Positions 1-8,742 of a stretch of DNA of 64,000 bases are shown one piece after another; position 1 is the first letter of the stretch, and each line of letters begins with the position of its first letter. The notes below the pieces were generated by a model. It made no database searches. It was not told where the DNA came from and saw nothing but the letters and a program-made list of their open reading frames with translations. Origin of the DNA: Halolamina salifodinae (lineage in GTDB: Archaea > Halobacteriota > Halobacteria > Halobacteriales > Haloferacaceae). A program made the position numbers and the translations under genes. Location: positions 186,001-250,000 of the forward strand of contig NZ_JAGGLC010000003.1 of NCBI RefSeq assembly GCF_017874235.1. The letters are read 5' to 3'.

Positions 1-1466
1 TCGGCGGCCTCGCGGGCCGTCTCGGAGCGGGGCTCGCCGTGGAAGGTGAGCATCACCATCCGGAACGTGTAGAAGCCGGTGAACAGCACCGCGAGCAGGC
101 CCATCCCGTAGGCGACCAGCAGCGCGGTGCCGAGGCCGCTCGTGGTGCCGAGTCCGTGGACGAGTGCCTCGTACAGCACCTCGTCTTTGGACCAGAAGCC
201 GGCGAAGGGAACGATGCCCGCGAGCGCGAGCGAGCCAGCGAGGAACGTGTAGTAGGTGACGGGCATCCTCTCCTTCAGGCCGCCCATCTCCCACATGTCC
301 TCGTTGTGGTGCATCGCGATGATCACCGACCCGGCGCCGAGGAACAGCAGCGCCTTGAAGAAGGCGTGGGTGAGCAGGTGGAACGTCCCGGCGACGTAGC
401 CACCGGCCCCCAGCCCCAGCATGATGTAGCCGTACTGGGAGATGGTCGAGTAGGCGAGCACCTGCTTGATCTCGTCTTTCACGAGGCCCATCGACGCCGC
501 GAACAGCGCGGTGAACGCGCCGACAAGCGCGATGATCGCCAGCGCCGTCGGCGAGAGCGCGTAGAACCCGTACATCCGGGCGACGAGGTAGACCCCGGCG
601 GCCACCATCGTCGCCGCGTGGATCAGCGCCGAGACGGGGGTCGGGCCCTCCATCGCGTCGGGCAGCCACGTGTGTAGCGGGAACTGGGCGGACTTGCCGA
701 TCACGCCACCCAGCACCAGCAGACCGATGACGGTGAACCACGCCGCCGGCTCGAGGCCGAGGAACGTGTTGACCGTCGCTTCGCCTGCCAGTGCGTGCTC
801 GGCGATGCGCGGGAAGGAGTGCTCCCCGGCGAACTTCGCCGTCCCGAACGTCGCGAAGACGGCGACGACGCCGATCAGGAAGAAGTAGTCACCGAACCGG
901 GTGACCAGGAACGCCTTCTTGGCGGCGCTCGGCGGCCCCTCACGGCGGAACCAGAAGCCGATGAGGAGGTACGAGCAGAGCCCCACCAGTTCGAAGAACA
1001 TGAACGCCATGAGCAGGTTGTCCGCGAGGACGAACCCGAGCATGGAGGCGGTGAACAGGCCGAGGCCGGCGTAGTACCGGGGGAGGCCCGTCTCGCCCTC
1101 GTCGTTCATGTAGCCAAGCGAGAACACGTGGACCAGCAGCGCGACCAGCGAGACGATGAGCAGCATCATCGCCGACAGCGGGTCGAGCAGCATACCGAAC
1201 GACAGCGTGAGCGGTTCGCTCAGGCTGCCGGTGGCCGCCTCGCCGGCGGCCCACGTGTAGAACGTCTCGTTGTACGTCTCGCCGCCGCTAACCGTGAGGA
1301 ACACCCATGCCGAGAGCAGCAGCGACCCGCCGGTCGCCGCGATCCCGGGGAGCGCGCCCCCCTTGGGCAGCAGGTCCCGCCCGGAGAGGGCGACACCGAC
1401 CGCGAGACAGAACGAGAGGAACGGTAACACCGCGATCGCCAGCGCATAGTCGAAAGCTCCTGCCAT
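1..1466 (-). CDS. nuoL: NADH-quinone oxidoreductase subunit L (NuoL), 3' end outside window
   Basis: NuoL is the large antiporter-like proton-pumping subunit of complex I in the membrane arm. About 488 residues are visible, beginning MAGAFDYALA, with many membrane helices. The family hallmarks are present: a helix pair around FFELVGLCSYLLIGFW, then GKSAQFPLHTWLPDAMEGPT followed by SALIHAATMVAAG, and the later LLTHAFFKALLF segment with its conserved His and Lys. The gene is the last visible member of the minus-strand nuo operon, one base beyond nuoK. The C-terminal part, including the long amphipathic helix, lies before base 1. Identification is secure; the gene is partial only because of the window edge. 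Confidence 0.96.
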   Translation of the reverse strand, partial: MAGAFDYALAIAVLPFLSFCLAVGVALSGRDLLPKGGALPGIAATGGSLLLSAWVFLTVSGGETYNETFYTWAAGEAATGSLSEPLTLSFGMLLDPLSAMMLLIVSLVALLVHVFSLGYMNDEGETGLPRYYAGLGLFTASMLGFVLADNLLMAFMFFELVGLCSYLLIGFWFRREGPPSAAKKAFLVTRFGDYFFLIGVVAVFATFGTAKFAGEHSFPRIAEHALAGEATVNTFLGLEPAAWFTVIGLLVLGGVIGKSAQFPLHTWLPDAMEGPTPVSALIHAATMVAAGVYLVARMYGFYALSPTALAIIALVGAFTALFAASMGLVKDEIKQVLAYSTISQYGYIMLGLGAGGYVAGTFHLLTHAFFKALLFLGAGSVIIAMHHNEDMWEMGGLKERMPVTYYTFLAGSLALAGIVPFAGFWSKDEVLYEALVHGLGTTSGLGTALLVAYGMGLLAVLFTGFYTFRMVMLTFHGEPRSETAREAA

Positions 1467-1467
1467 C

Positions 1468-1770
1468 TTACCACCTCATCTCCTGCGGGACTGTCACGTC
1501 CACGTCCTTGAAGTTACGATACAGTACGAGGATGATGCCGATACCGACGGCCACTTCGGCCGCCGCAAGCGCCATCACGAACAGGCTGAACGTCTGCCCG
1601 GTGAGGTTCCCCCACTGGGCGCTGAAGGCGATGAAGTTGATGTTCGCCGCGTTGAGCATCAGCTCCACCGACATCAGGAAGAACAGCGCGTTCTCCCGGG
1701 TCAACAGCCCGTAGAGGCCGATGGAGAAGACGGCCGCCGAGAGCACGAGGTAGTACTCGACCGGGACCAT
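1468..1770 (-). CDS. nuoK: NADH-quinone oxidoreductase subunit K (NuoK)
   Basis: A 100-residue membrane protein with three predicted helices, the usual NuoK size. The conserved glutamates used in proton transfer are visible in the second and third helices (FLMSVELMLNAANINF and LAAAEVAVGIGIILVLYR). It acts in the membrane arm of complex I. Its start overlaps the stop of nuoJ2 by one base and nuoL follows after one base, so translation in the operon is probably coupled. Confidence 0.95.
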   Translation of the reverse strand: MVPVEYYLVLSAAVFSIGLYGLLTRENALFFLMSVELMLNAANINFIAFSAQWGNLTGQTFSLFVMALAAAEVAVGIGIILVLYRNFKDVDVTVPQEMRW

Positions 1771-2162
1771 CAGCTCTCCACCTCCTCGTCGTCGCCGGAC
1801 TCCGCCCGGCGTTCCGAGGCCTCGCCATCGACGGGCCGACCACCGTCGGTCAGCGCCGTCACCGGCCCGTCGCCCTCGGTCTCACGGCTCGCCAGCGTCA
1901 CGGCAGCGACGGTGGCGGCCACGAGCACGAAGCCGACGGTTTCGAACGTCGCGAGGAACCCCTCGACGCCGACGGCGGACTCGGCGTGCAGATCCATCAG
2001 CGCGTAGCCGATGCCCGCGACCAGCGAGGCGTCGGCGGCGAAGCCGGCGGCCTCGCCGAAGCCCGCGGTCAGGAACACCGCCACGAGCACGACGAACAGC
2101 ACCGACGCCGCCAGCCCGTTGACGTAGTTGGCGTCCTCCTTGAGTTCGGGTCGACTGACCAT
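1770..2162 (-). CDS. nuoJ2: NuoJ, C-terminal half (split subunit, NuoJ2)
   Basis: A 130-residue membrane protein carrying the second part of the NuoJ family: two or three hydrophobic segments followed by a charged tail rich in Asp/Glu. In bacteria NuoJ is one chain of about 170 residues; here the preceding gene encodes the first half and this one the second. It abuts nuoJ1 (stop at 2163) and overlaps nuoK by one base. The assignment comes mainly from position between nuoJ1 and nuoK, since this half of NuoJ is poorly conserved. Confidence 0.82.
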   Translation of the reverse strand: MVSRPELKEDANYVNGLAASVLFVVLVAVFLTAGFGEAAGFAADASLVAGIGYALMDLHAESAVGVEGFLATFETVGFVLVAATVAAVTLASRETEGDGPVTALTDGGRPVDGEASERRAESGDDEEVES

Positions 2163-2426
2163 CTAGCTGTACACCTCCGCTCTCGGCTTGTCCGTTCGCG
2201 TCAGCATGACGGCGAACGTGATGAGCACGAGCACGCCCCCGATGTAGACGAGCACCTGCATCGCCGCGGGGAACGTGGCCTGCAGCATCACGTAGTGGAC
2301 CGCCAGGCTCGAGAGTGCGCCGCCGAGGAACAGCGCGGCGTGCCAGGGGTCCTCGACGAGGACGACCCCGAACGCACACCCCACCGTGATCGCGGCGAAC
2401 AACGCGAACGCGATTGTCTCGATCAT
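2163..2426 (-). CDS. nuoJ1: NuoJ, N-terminal half (split subunit, NuoJ1)
   Basis: An 87-residue membrane protein with three helices. It has the conserved NuoJ core: VVLVEDPWHAALFLGGALSS, then VHYVMLQATFPAAMQ and VLVYIGGVLVLITFAVML, the last being the pi-bulge helix of the family. The chain stops just after this helix, so it covers only the first half of a bacterial NuoJ. It follows nuoI by four bases in the operon. Confidence 0.9.
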   Translation of the reverse strand: MIETIAFALFAAITVGCAFGVVLVEDPWHAALFLGGALSSLAVHYVMLQATFPAAMQVLVYIGGVLVLITFAVMLTRTDKPRAEVYS

Positions 2427-2430
2427 TGTG

Positions 2431-2892
2431 TTACTGGTAGTCGACCTCGCCCGCGCCCTCGCCGACCCACGCGGATCGGTCGGGGTTGCGGGCTTCGAGG
2501 GGGTCGCTCCCCTTGTACCACGGGACGTTCTTGAGCTGTTCTTTGTCGTAGACGAACTCGTCTTTCGTGTCGGCCGTGAACTCGAAGTTCTGGGTCAGCA
2601 GGATGGCGTCGACGGGACAGACCTCCTCACAGAGCCGGCAGTAGATACACTGGCCGACGTGGAGGTTGTACTCCTCGCCGTTGCGCTGATCGTCCATCAC
2701 GATCTGGATCGTGTCGTTCGGACAGACGTTCTCACACTGCCGACACCAGATACAGCGCTCCTGGCTGAACTTGTGGACCCCGCGGAACCGCGGACTGACT
2801 TCGGGTGCGACCTCCGGGTACTTCACCGTGAAGGTGTTGCCGTCCAGTGCGTGCTTCATCGTCGTCGCCATTCCTTTCAGGATTCCGATCAT
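2431..2892 (-). CDS. nuoI: NADH-quinone oxidoreductase subunit I (NuoI), 2x[4Fe-4S]
   Basis: A 153-residue peripheral-arm protein that carries the two [4Fe-4S] clusters closest to the quinone site. Both ferredoxin motifs are clear: CIWCRQCENVCP and CIYCRLCEEVCP. The start at 2892 (MIGILKGM) is chosen because its ATG overlaps the nuoH stop in an ATGA arrangement; an upstream extension in this frame would lie inside nuoH. Length and cluster spacing are normal for the family. Confidence 0.95.
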   Translation of the reverse strand: MIGILKGMATTMKHALDGNTFTVKYPEVAPEVSPRFRGVHKFSQERCIWCRQCENVCPNDTIQIVMDDQRNGEEYNLHVGQCIYCRLCEEVCPVDAILLTQNFEFTADTKDEFVYDKEQLKNVPWYKGSDPLEARNPDRSAWVGEGAGEVDYQ

Positions 2893-3956
2893 ACAACCAC
2901 CCCCACGATTAGGGCCGTGAGCACCAGGTTCAGGAAGGAGAGTTCGAGCATCCCCTTCCAGCCGACTTCGATCAACTGGTCGATACGCAGGCGCGGTGCC
3001 GCCGAGCGCAGCCACTGAGTGAACAGGAAAAAGGCCCAGATCTTGACCACGAACCAGAGGAAGCCGATGCTCTCCGGGCCGGGGCCGGCCGCGCCGCCGA
3101 GGAACAGCACCGCGGTGATGGCGCCGCCGAGGAAGATGTGGAGGAACTCACCCAGATACAGCAACACGAAGTAGACCGAGGAGTACTCGGTCTGGAACCC
3201 GGCGACGATTTCGGTCGGCGCCTCCGGGATGTCGAACGGGTTCCGTCCCACTTCGGCGATGTTCGCCGCGAGGAAGAGGACGAACGCGAACGGGTTCACG
3301 AACACGAACCACGACGGGATCGCGACGCCGCCGAGGGAGATCAGCGTCTCCTGCTGGGCGGCGACGATCTCGCTCATCCGGAGCGATCCCGTGAACAGCA
3401 CCACCGAGACCCCGGTGATCACCAGCGGGATCTCGTAGGCGAGGTTCTGTGCGACGGCGCGCAGCGCGCCGAGCATCGAGTACTTGTTGTTCGACGCGTA
3501 GCCCGCCATCACCATGCCGAGGCTGGCGATGGAGGCGACCGCGAACACGTACGCGAGCCCCACTTCGGGGTCCGCGACCTGAATGCCGCTCCCCATCGGG
3601 ATCACCGCGAAGCCGAGCATCGCCGACCCGGCGACGATCAGCGGCGCGATGTCCCAGGCCGGGCGGTCGGCGCCCTCGGGGACGATCAGCTCCTTGGCCA
3701 GCAGTCGGACGGCGTCGGCCGGGATAGTCCCGATGCCGGCGGGTCCGATCCGGTTGGCGGCGATGCGGTCCGTGAACTTCGCGGTGATCTTCCGCTTTGC
3801 CCACGGGCCGGCGACGCCGGTCATCGCCAGCATCACGTTCCCGACGATGAACGCGGCGATGAACGAGGCGACGAACTCGCCGGCGACGCCGAAGCCGCCG
3901 AGACCGAGCAGGTTCGCCAGCGTGTCCGGCAGCGGCGTTTCGCTCTGCAGGATCAC
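2889..3956 (-). CDS. nuoH: NADH-quinone oxidoreductase subunit H (NuoH)
   Basis: A 355-residue, roughly eight-helix membrane subunit that forms much of the quinone-binding cavity where the two arms of complex I meet. Recognisable elements are the RIGPAGIGTIPADAVRLLAKE loop, VMAGYASNNKYSMLGALRA, the acidic segment FDIPEAPTEIVAGFQTEYSS, and WLRSAAPRLRIDQL near the C-terminus. The gene overlaps nuoCD by four bases and nuoI by four bases (ATGA). Confidence 0.96.
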   Translation of the reverse strand: MILQSETPLPDTLANLLGLGGFGVAGEFVASFIAAFIVGNVMLAMTGVAGPWAKRKITAKFTDRIAANRIGPAGIGTIPADAVRLLAKELIVPEGADRPAWDIAPLIVAGSAMLGFAVIPMGSGIQVADPEVGLAYVFAVASIASLGMVMAGYASNNKYSMLGALRAVAQNLAYEIPLVITGVSVVLFTGSLRMSEIVAAQQETLISLGGVAIPSWFVFVNPFAFVLFLAANIAEVGRNPFDIPEAPTEIVAGFQTEYSSVYFVLLYLGEFLHIFLGGAITAVLFLGGAAGPGPESIGFLWFVVKIWAFFLFTQWLRSAAPRLRIDQLIEVGWKGMLELSFLNLVLTALIVGVVV

Positions 3957-5617
3957 CGGTCCACCTCCCCGAGCACGATGTCGAGGCTACCCAGCGCGGC
4001 GATCATGTCCGGGATGTACTCCCCGTTGCTCATCTCCGGCAGCGTCTGGAGGTTGGAGAAACAGGGGCTCCGGATCTTGAACCGCGCGGGCTTCTCGGTG
4101 CCGTCGGCTCGGATGTAGACGCCGAGTTCGCCCTTCGCGCCCTCGACGGTGCGGTATATCTCCGTGTCGTCGTCGGGTCGAAGCGTCCGCGGGACGTTGG
4201 CCTGGATGTTGCGCTCCTCTTCGGGCCAGTCCTCGAGCAGGTCGACACACTGCTCGATGATCTTCGCGGACTCCTCGACCTCGCGCATGCGGACGAGCAG
4301 GCGGCTGAAGTTGTCACAGCCGTCCTCGACGGGGACCTCCCAGTCGAGTTCGTCGTAGTAGCCGTACGGGTCGTCCCGCCGGATGTCGTAGTCGATGCCC
4401 GACCCACGGGCGACCGGCCCGGTCGCGCCGTAGTTCTTGGCGACTTCCTCGGGCAGAACCCCAGTCCCGACCGTCCGCATCTGGAGGATCTCGTTGCCCG
4501 TGATGAGGTCGTGGTACTCCTCCAGCAGCTCCGGGAGCTCTTCAGTGAAGCTCCGGACCTTCTCGAAGAACTCCTCGCGGGGTTCGGGCAGATCCCAGAC
4601 GACCCCGCCGAGTCGGAAGTAGTTGAACATCAGTCGCTGCCCGGTGAGGTCCTCGAGGATGTTCTGGGCCTTCTCCCGGTCGCGGATCGCGTACATGAAG
4701 ATGGCCGTGAAGTCGCCGTAGATGTCGAGGGCGAACGTCCCGACCGCCAGCATGTGGGCCGCGATCCGGCAGAGTTCCGCGCCCATCGTCCGGATGATCT
4801 GGGCGTACTCGGGGACCTCGATATCCGCGAGGTCCTCGGCTGCGCGGGCGTAGGCCCACTCGTTGAGCAGCCCCGCCGAGATGTAGTCCCAGCGGTCCGG
4901 GTACGGCATGATCTGGTAGCGGTAGGTGGACTGCTGGGCCATCTGCTCCTCGTTGCGGTGGAGGTAGCCGATGTCCGGTTCGACGTCGACGACCTGCTCG
5001 CCGTCGAGGGTCGTCTCGAGGTGGAGCACGCCGTGGGTCGCCGGGTGGTGGGGACCGATGTTGACGAACATCGTGTCCGAGTCGGATTCGGACCGGTGGT
5101 CATCCTCCAGCGGGTTGGCGTGCTCGCGCAGCGGCACCATCTGGGGCCGGTTCTGGTCGTAGTCCCGCCCCATCGGGTGGCCCTGCCAGGTCTCGGGTAG
5201 CAGGATCCGGCGCAGGTCCGGGTGGTCGTCGTAGTCGATGCCCACCAGGTCGTACGCCTCACGCTCGTGCCAGTCGGCGGTCCGGAAGACGGGTTCGGCG
5301 GACTCACTGACCGGGTTCTCCGCGTCGGTCGGGACGACGATGCTGACCTCGTCGGTCGGGTCGTCGAACTTCTTCAGGTGGTAGATCGACTCGTAGCGGT
5401 CCGGGTACTCCTCGGCGGTTACCAGCGAGAGGTGGTCGTAGCCGGCCTCCTCCTTCAGGCGGCCGAGCGTCTCCTGGACCGTGTCCGGGCGGATGACGAA
5501 CGCGGGCGCGTTCTCGTGATCGTCGCGGTCGACGATGAGGTCGTCGAGCAGCGCCTCCAGTTCGGTCTCGCCGGACTCGATCTCCGGGGTCTCCTCGCCT
5601 TCCTGTAGACTGCTCAT
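3953..5617 (-). CDS. nuoCD: Fused NADH-quinone oxidoreductase subunit C/D (NuoCD)
   Basis: A 554-residue fusion of two peripheral-arm subunits. Residues about 25-160 are the NuoC (30 kDa) domain, with the tail pattern FRTADWHEREAYDLVGI and then DHPDLRRILLPETWQGHP. From about 180 onward is the NuoD (49 kDa) domain, with GPHHPATHGVLHLE, the dyad region MPYPDRWDYIS and the C-terminal DIVLGEVDR, which helps form the quinone site. The fusion is common in haloarchaea and some bacteria. The gene overlaps nuoB and nuoH by four bases on each side. Confidence 0.96.
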   Translation of the reverse strand: MSSLQEGEETPEIESGETELEALLDDLIVDRDDHENAPAFVIRPDTVQETLGRLKEEAGYDHLSLVTAEEYPDRYESIYHLKKFDDPTDEVSIVVPTDAENPVSESAEPVFRTADWHEREAYDLVGIDYDDHPDLRRILLPETWQGHPMGRDYDQNRPQMVPLREHANPLEDDHRSESDSDTMFVNIGPHHPATHGVLHLETTLDGEQVVDVEPDIGYLHRNEEQMAQQSTYRYQIMPYPDRWDYISAGLLNEWAYARAAEDLADIEVPEYAQIIRTMGAELCRIAAHMLAVGTFALDIYGDFTAIFMYAIRDREKAQNILEDLTGQRLMFNYFRLGGVVWDLPEPREEFFEKVRSFTEELPELLEEYHDLITGNEILQMRTVGTGVLPEEVAKNYGATGPVARGSGIDYDIRRDDPYGYYDELDWEVPVEDGCDNFSRLLVRMREVEESAKIIEQCVDLLEDWPEEERNIQANVPRTLRPDDDTEIYRTVEGAKGELGVYIRADGTEKPARFKIRSPCFSNLQTLPEMSNGEYIPDMIAALGSLDIVLGEVDR

Positions 5618-6315
5618 GGTGAATCAGCCCAGTTGTATCGCATCACCAGATCCTCCTCGTCGATCTCGGACGCGAGTTCGTCGACGATTTCGTCCTGTTC
5701 GAGATCGCCGAACTGTTCGAGTTCGTAGGGCTTGACCGTCACCGGCGACGCCTCGCCGTTGGCGATCCGCTCCTGTAGCTTCGCGACGCCGTAGACCAGT
5801 GCCTCGGGGCGGGGCGGGCAGCCGGGGACGTGGATGTCGACCGGGATGACCTCCTCGGCGCCCTTGACCACGTTGTACCCCTCCTGGAACGGGCCGCCGG
5901 AGATGGTACAGGAGCCCATGCCGACGACGAACTTCGGCTCGGGCATCTGGTCGTACACCCGCTTCATCCGCGGGGCGAACTTCGAGACGATGGTCCCCGG
6001 GACGATCATCACGTCGGCCTGCCGGGGCGAGGCCCGCGGGACGCCGGCGTGGAAGCGGTCGAGGTCGTGCTTGACCGCGTACGTGTGCATCATCTCGATG
6101 CTGCAGCAGGCGATCCCGAACTGCAGCATGAACATCGACGAGCCCCGCACCCAGTTCATGAACTTATCGAACTTGGTGAGGATGAACGGCGACGAGCCGA
6201 ACACCTCGCGAAGCTTGGAGTTGAACCGGTCGCCCTGCCCGGTCATCCGTGCGTCGCGGGTCTCGGTCTGTACTTGCGTGTCGTCGGTGCGGAAGAGTTC
6301 TCGTTCGCTACTCAT
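5614..6315 (-). CDS. nuoB: NADH-quinone oxidoreductase subunit B (NuoB), N2 cluster
   Basis: A 233-residue subunit that holds the terminal [4Fe-4S] cluster N2. The unusual adjacent cysteine pair is visible in FGIACCSIEMM, and further ligands lie in VGMGSCTISGG and HVPGCPPRPEAL. The start at 6315 (MSSERELF) gives an ATGA overlap with the nuoA stop; the in-frame extension further upstream would be antisense to the nuoA reading frame and has no motif. The acidic C-terminal tail is longer than in bacteria, as usual for haloarchaea. Confidence 0.96.
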   Translation of the reverse strand: MSSERELFRTDDTQVQTETRDARMTGQGDRFNSKLREVFGSSPFILTKFDKFMNWVRGSSMFMLQFGIACCSIEMMHTYAVKHDLDRFHAGVPRASPRQADVMIVPGTIVSKFAPRMKRVYDQMPEPKFVVGMGSCTISGGPFQEGYNVVKGAEEVIPVDIHVPGCPPRPEALVYGVAKLQERIANGEASPVTVKPYELEQFGDLEQDEIVDELASEIDEEDLVMRYNWADSP

Positions 6316-6725
6316 TGGTTGGTCTCCGTCTTCTGTTCGAGCGCACGTGGGCTCGACACCCACTCGACGGCGCCCTGCCGCCACGCCCAGACGAGTCCGA
6401 CGGTCAGCACGCCGATGAACACGAGCATCGGCGCGAGCACCTCGACGAGCGAGGCACCCCCTTCGAGGGCCGGCCGGTAGATAACCGTCCACGGGAAGAT
6501 GAGGACGGTCTCGATGTCGAAGACGACGAACAGCAGCGCAACCATGTAGTACTGGATGTTGAACCGGATGCGCGTCGTCCCCGTCGGGATCTCGCCGCTC
6601 TCGTAGACGGCGCTTTTCCCCTGTTCGGGCACGGTGGGACGGATCAGCGAGGACACCACCATCATCGCGATGGGGATGCCGACACTGACCAGCGCCAACG
6701 CGCCGATAGCTATCCATGGGTTCAT
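6312..6725 (-). CDS. nuoA: NADH-quinone oxidoreductase subunit A (NuoA)
   Basis: A 137-residue, three-helix membrane subunit and first gene of the complex I operon. The family signature is clear: KSAVYESGEIPTGTTRIRF followed by QYYMVALLFVVFDIETV. Upstream lie a TATA-like element (6768-6773) and, closer to the start, a GGAG-type weak ribosome site, so the operon messenger probably begins near 6743. No nuoE, nuoF or nuoG is found before it; the next gene upstream is purE. Confidence 0.95.
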   Translation of the reverse strand: MNPWIAIGALALVSVGIPIAMMVVSSLIRPTVPEQGKSAVYESGEIPTGTTRIRFNIQYYMVALLFVVFDIETVLIFPWTVIYRPALEGGASLVEVLAPMLVFIGVLTVGLVWAWRQGAVEWVSSPRALEQKTETNQ

Positions 6726-6767
6726 GTCGGATTCTCCGTAACGTCTCCGGGGTTCGACCCCACGGCT

Positions 6768-6773
6768 CTTAAG
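6768..6773 (-). promoter_or_regulatory. TATA-like element of the nuo operon
   Basis: On the minus strand the sequence CTTAAG sits 43-48 bases before the nuoA ATG. Using the usual archaeal spacing of about 27 bases from TATA centre to transcription start, the messenger would begin near 6743, leaving a leader of about 18 bases containing CGGAGA. This is by-eye matching to the haloarchaeal consensus, not a measured start. Confidence 0.5.
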
Positions 6774-6837
6774 CGTTCATTTCCCCGCGCCCGCAAGCAT
6801 GCGAATCAGTACCGAAGAACCGTCCGAAACCGGCCGT

Positions 6838-7446
6838 CTATCGCTCCCGGAACCCCGCCACACCCAGATCGTGCAGCGCGGCCGACACGTCCCCGACGCC
6901 CTCGCGGCGTTCGTCGTGGAGTTCGACCAGCCGTTCGCGCACCTCGGGGTGCTCGCGCGCCAGGATCTGGGCCGCGGAGAGCGCGGCGTTGTACGATTTC
7001 CCGGCGTCGACGGCCGTGATCGGTGCGCCGGTGGGCATCCCGATGACGGAGTCGACGGACTTCTCCTGAACCGGCACCCCAATCACCGGCAGCGGGAACG
7101 CGATTGAGGCGGTCATGTTCGGCAGGTCCGCGGACTTCCCGCCCGCGCCAGCAACCACTACGTCCAGTCCGCGCGCCTCGGCGGTCTCGGCGTAGGCGTA
7201 CAGCAGGTCCGGCGTCCGGTGGGCCGAGACGACGTAGGACTCGTAGCTGAACCGTCCCTCCGGCGGGTCGGCGTGGTCAGTCTGCTCGGCGAAGCCCAGC
7301 GCATCCAGCGCGTCGAACGCGCCCTGCATGGTGTCGAGGTCCGAGTCCGAGCCCATGATCACCCCCACGTCGGGTGTCGATTCCTTCGGCCGCGCCGCGG
7401 CGGCGTCCGATTCGAGTCGCTCGATGAGGTCGGTGACTGAAGGCAT
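6838..7446 (-). CDS. purE: N5-carboxyaminoimidazole ribonucleotide mutase (PurE)
   Basis: PurE rearranges N5-CAIR to CAIR in de novo purine synthesis. The 202-residue chain has the family motifs GVIMGSDSDLDTM, VVSAHRTPD and AGAGGKSADLPNM, the phosphate and carboxylate binding regions of class I PurE. There is an N-terminal extension of about 27 residues before the core. It follows purK by two bases on the same strand, giving the two-step purK-purE module that replaces the single-step class II enzyme. Confidence 0.96.
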   Translation of the reverse strand: MPSVTDLIERLESDAAAARPKESTPDVGVIMGSDSDLDTMQGAFDALDALGFAEQTDHADPPEGRFSYESYVVSAHRTPDLLYAYAETAEARGLDVVVAGAGGKSADLPNMTASIAFPLPVIGVPVQEKSVDSVIGMPTGAPITAVDAGKSYNAALSAAQILAREHPEVRERLVELHDERREGVGDVSAALHDLGVAGFRER

Positions 7447-7448
7447 GG

Positions 7449-8675
7449 TTACTGGAAGGTCAGCGAATCGCGCAGCGATTCGGCGGTTTCGAGGGCGGCC
7501 TGTGCCGCGGCGTCGGCGTCCGCGTCGCCGGAGAAATCCGTCTCGGTCACAGTGAGGTGGCCCATCTTCCGGAGCGGCCGTGCCTCGCGCTTGCCGTACC
7601 AGTGGAGGCTGGCGGTTGGCTCCGAGAGCACGGTTTCGACGCCAGACAGCGTCGCCTCCTTGGGAGCCTCGACATCGCCGAGAATGTTGGCAGACGCGGT
7701 GGGCGCAACCCGGTCGACAGGACCCAGAGGCCACCCCAGAACGGCCCGAACGTGCTGTTCGAACTGCGAGGTCGCGGCGCCCTCGATGGTCCAGTGCCCG
7801 GAGTTGTGGGGACGCGGCGCGATCTCGTTGACGACGATCTTGCCGCCGAGGTCGAACAGTTCGACGCCGAACACGCCGCGGCCGTCGAGCTGGTCCAGCA
7901 CGTCTTCGACGACCTCGCGGGCGCGCTCCCGGGTCTCGTCGTCGACGCGGGGCGGCGAGACCGTCCCGCGAAGGATCTCCTCGCGGTGGATCGTCTCGGT
8001 TACAGGGAACACGCGCGTCTCGTCGTCCGCCCCGCGAACGCCGATAGCGGCCAGTTCGCGGTCGAAGTCGAGCAGTTCCTCGGCGACGGCATCGCCGGAA
8101 CCGCTTCGCGCTTCGGGCTGGCTCGCGGGAGCATCGCTCCCGCGAACGTCGCCGCCGACGGTCTGGAGCACGTGCTCGGCGTTCTCGGTCTCGGTCACTG
8201 GCTCGTTTCCGCGGCCGTCGTAGCCGCCCTCACGGGCTTTCAGCATGACGCCGCCGAAGCGGTCGACGGCCGCCTCGACCGCTGTCGGGGTGTCGGCGGG
8301 GACGAACCGCGGGACGGGAATCTCCGCGCCCGCGAGCATCTCCTTCTCCCGGAGTTTGTCGCCCGTGACCGCCAGCGTCTCGGGGTCGGGGTGGACCGGC
8401 GTCCCGGTCTCGGCCCGGACTGTTTCGAGCAGGTCCGGGTCGGCGGTTTCGATTTCGTAGGTCAGTACGTCCGCGCGCTCGGCCAACTCTCGGACGGCCT
8501 CGGGGTCGTCGAGGTCGCCCTCGATCTGGTCGGTGACCCGTGCAGCGGGACAGTCGGGTGTCGGATCCAGCACGACCACGTCGACGCCCAGCGGCGACGC
8601 GGCCTCCCCGAGCATCCGCCCGAGTTGGCCGCCGCCGACGACGCCCAGCGTGGGGCCGGGTAGCGTGACGCTCAT
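7449..8675 (-). CDS. purK: 5-(carboxyamino)imidazole ribonucleotide synthase (PurK)
   Basis: PurK is the ATP-grasp ligase that carboxylates AIR with bicarbonate. The 408-residue protein starts MSVTLPGPTLGVVGGGQLGR with the nucleotide-type Gly-rich loop; the ATP-grasp core has FGGVMLKAREGGYDGRGN, and GVFGVELF, VNEIAPRPHNSGHW and QFEQHVRAVLGWP complete the family pattern. The start at 8675 is supported by a TATA-like ACTTATCC on the minus strand centred about 28 bases upstream, consistent with a leaderless messenger. A variable insertion near residues 180-200 is Ser/Ala-rich. Confidence 0.96.
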   Translation of the reverse strand: MSVTLPGPTLGVVGGGQLGRMLGEAASPLGVDVVVLDPTPDCPAARVTDQIEGDLDDPEAVRELAERADVLTYEIETADPDLLETVRAETGTPVHPDPETLAVTGDKLREKEMLAGAEIPVPRFVPADTPTAVEAAVDRFGGVMLKAREGGYDGRGNEPVTETENAEHVLQTVGGDVRGSDAPASQPEARSGSGDAVAEELLDFDRELAAIGVRGADDETRVFPVTETIHREEILRGTVSPPRVDDETRERAREVVEDVLDQLDGRGVFGVELFDLGGKIVVNEIAPRPHNSGHWTIEGAATSQFEQHVRAVLGWPLGPVDRVAPTASANILGDVEAPKEATLSGVETVLSEPTASLHWYGKREARPLRKMGHLTVTETDFSGDADADAAAQAALETAESLRDSLTFQ

Positions 8676-8742
8676 GCGCGACGCTTCCGGACGAGCGTGG
8701 ATAAGTATTGCTCCATCGAGCGCGAGATAGGCACGTTCGTGG

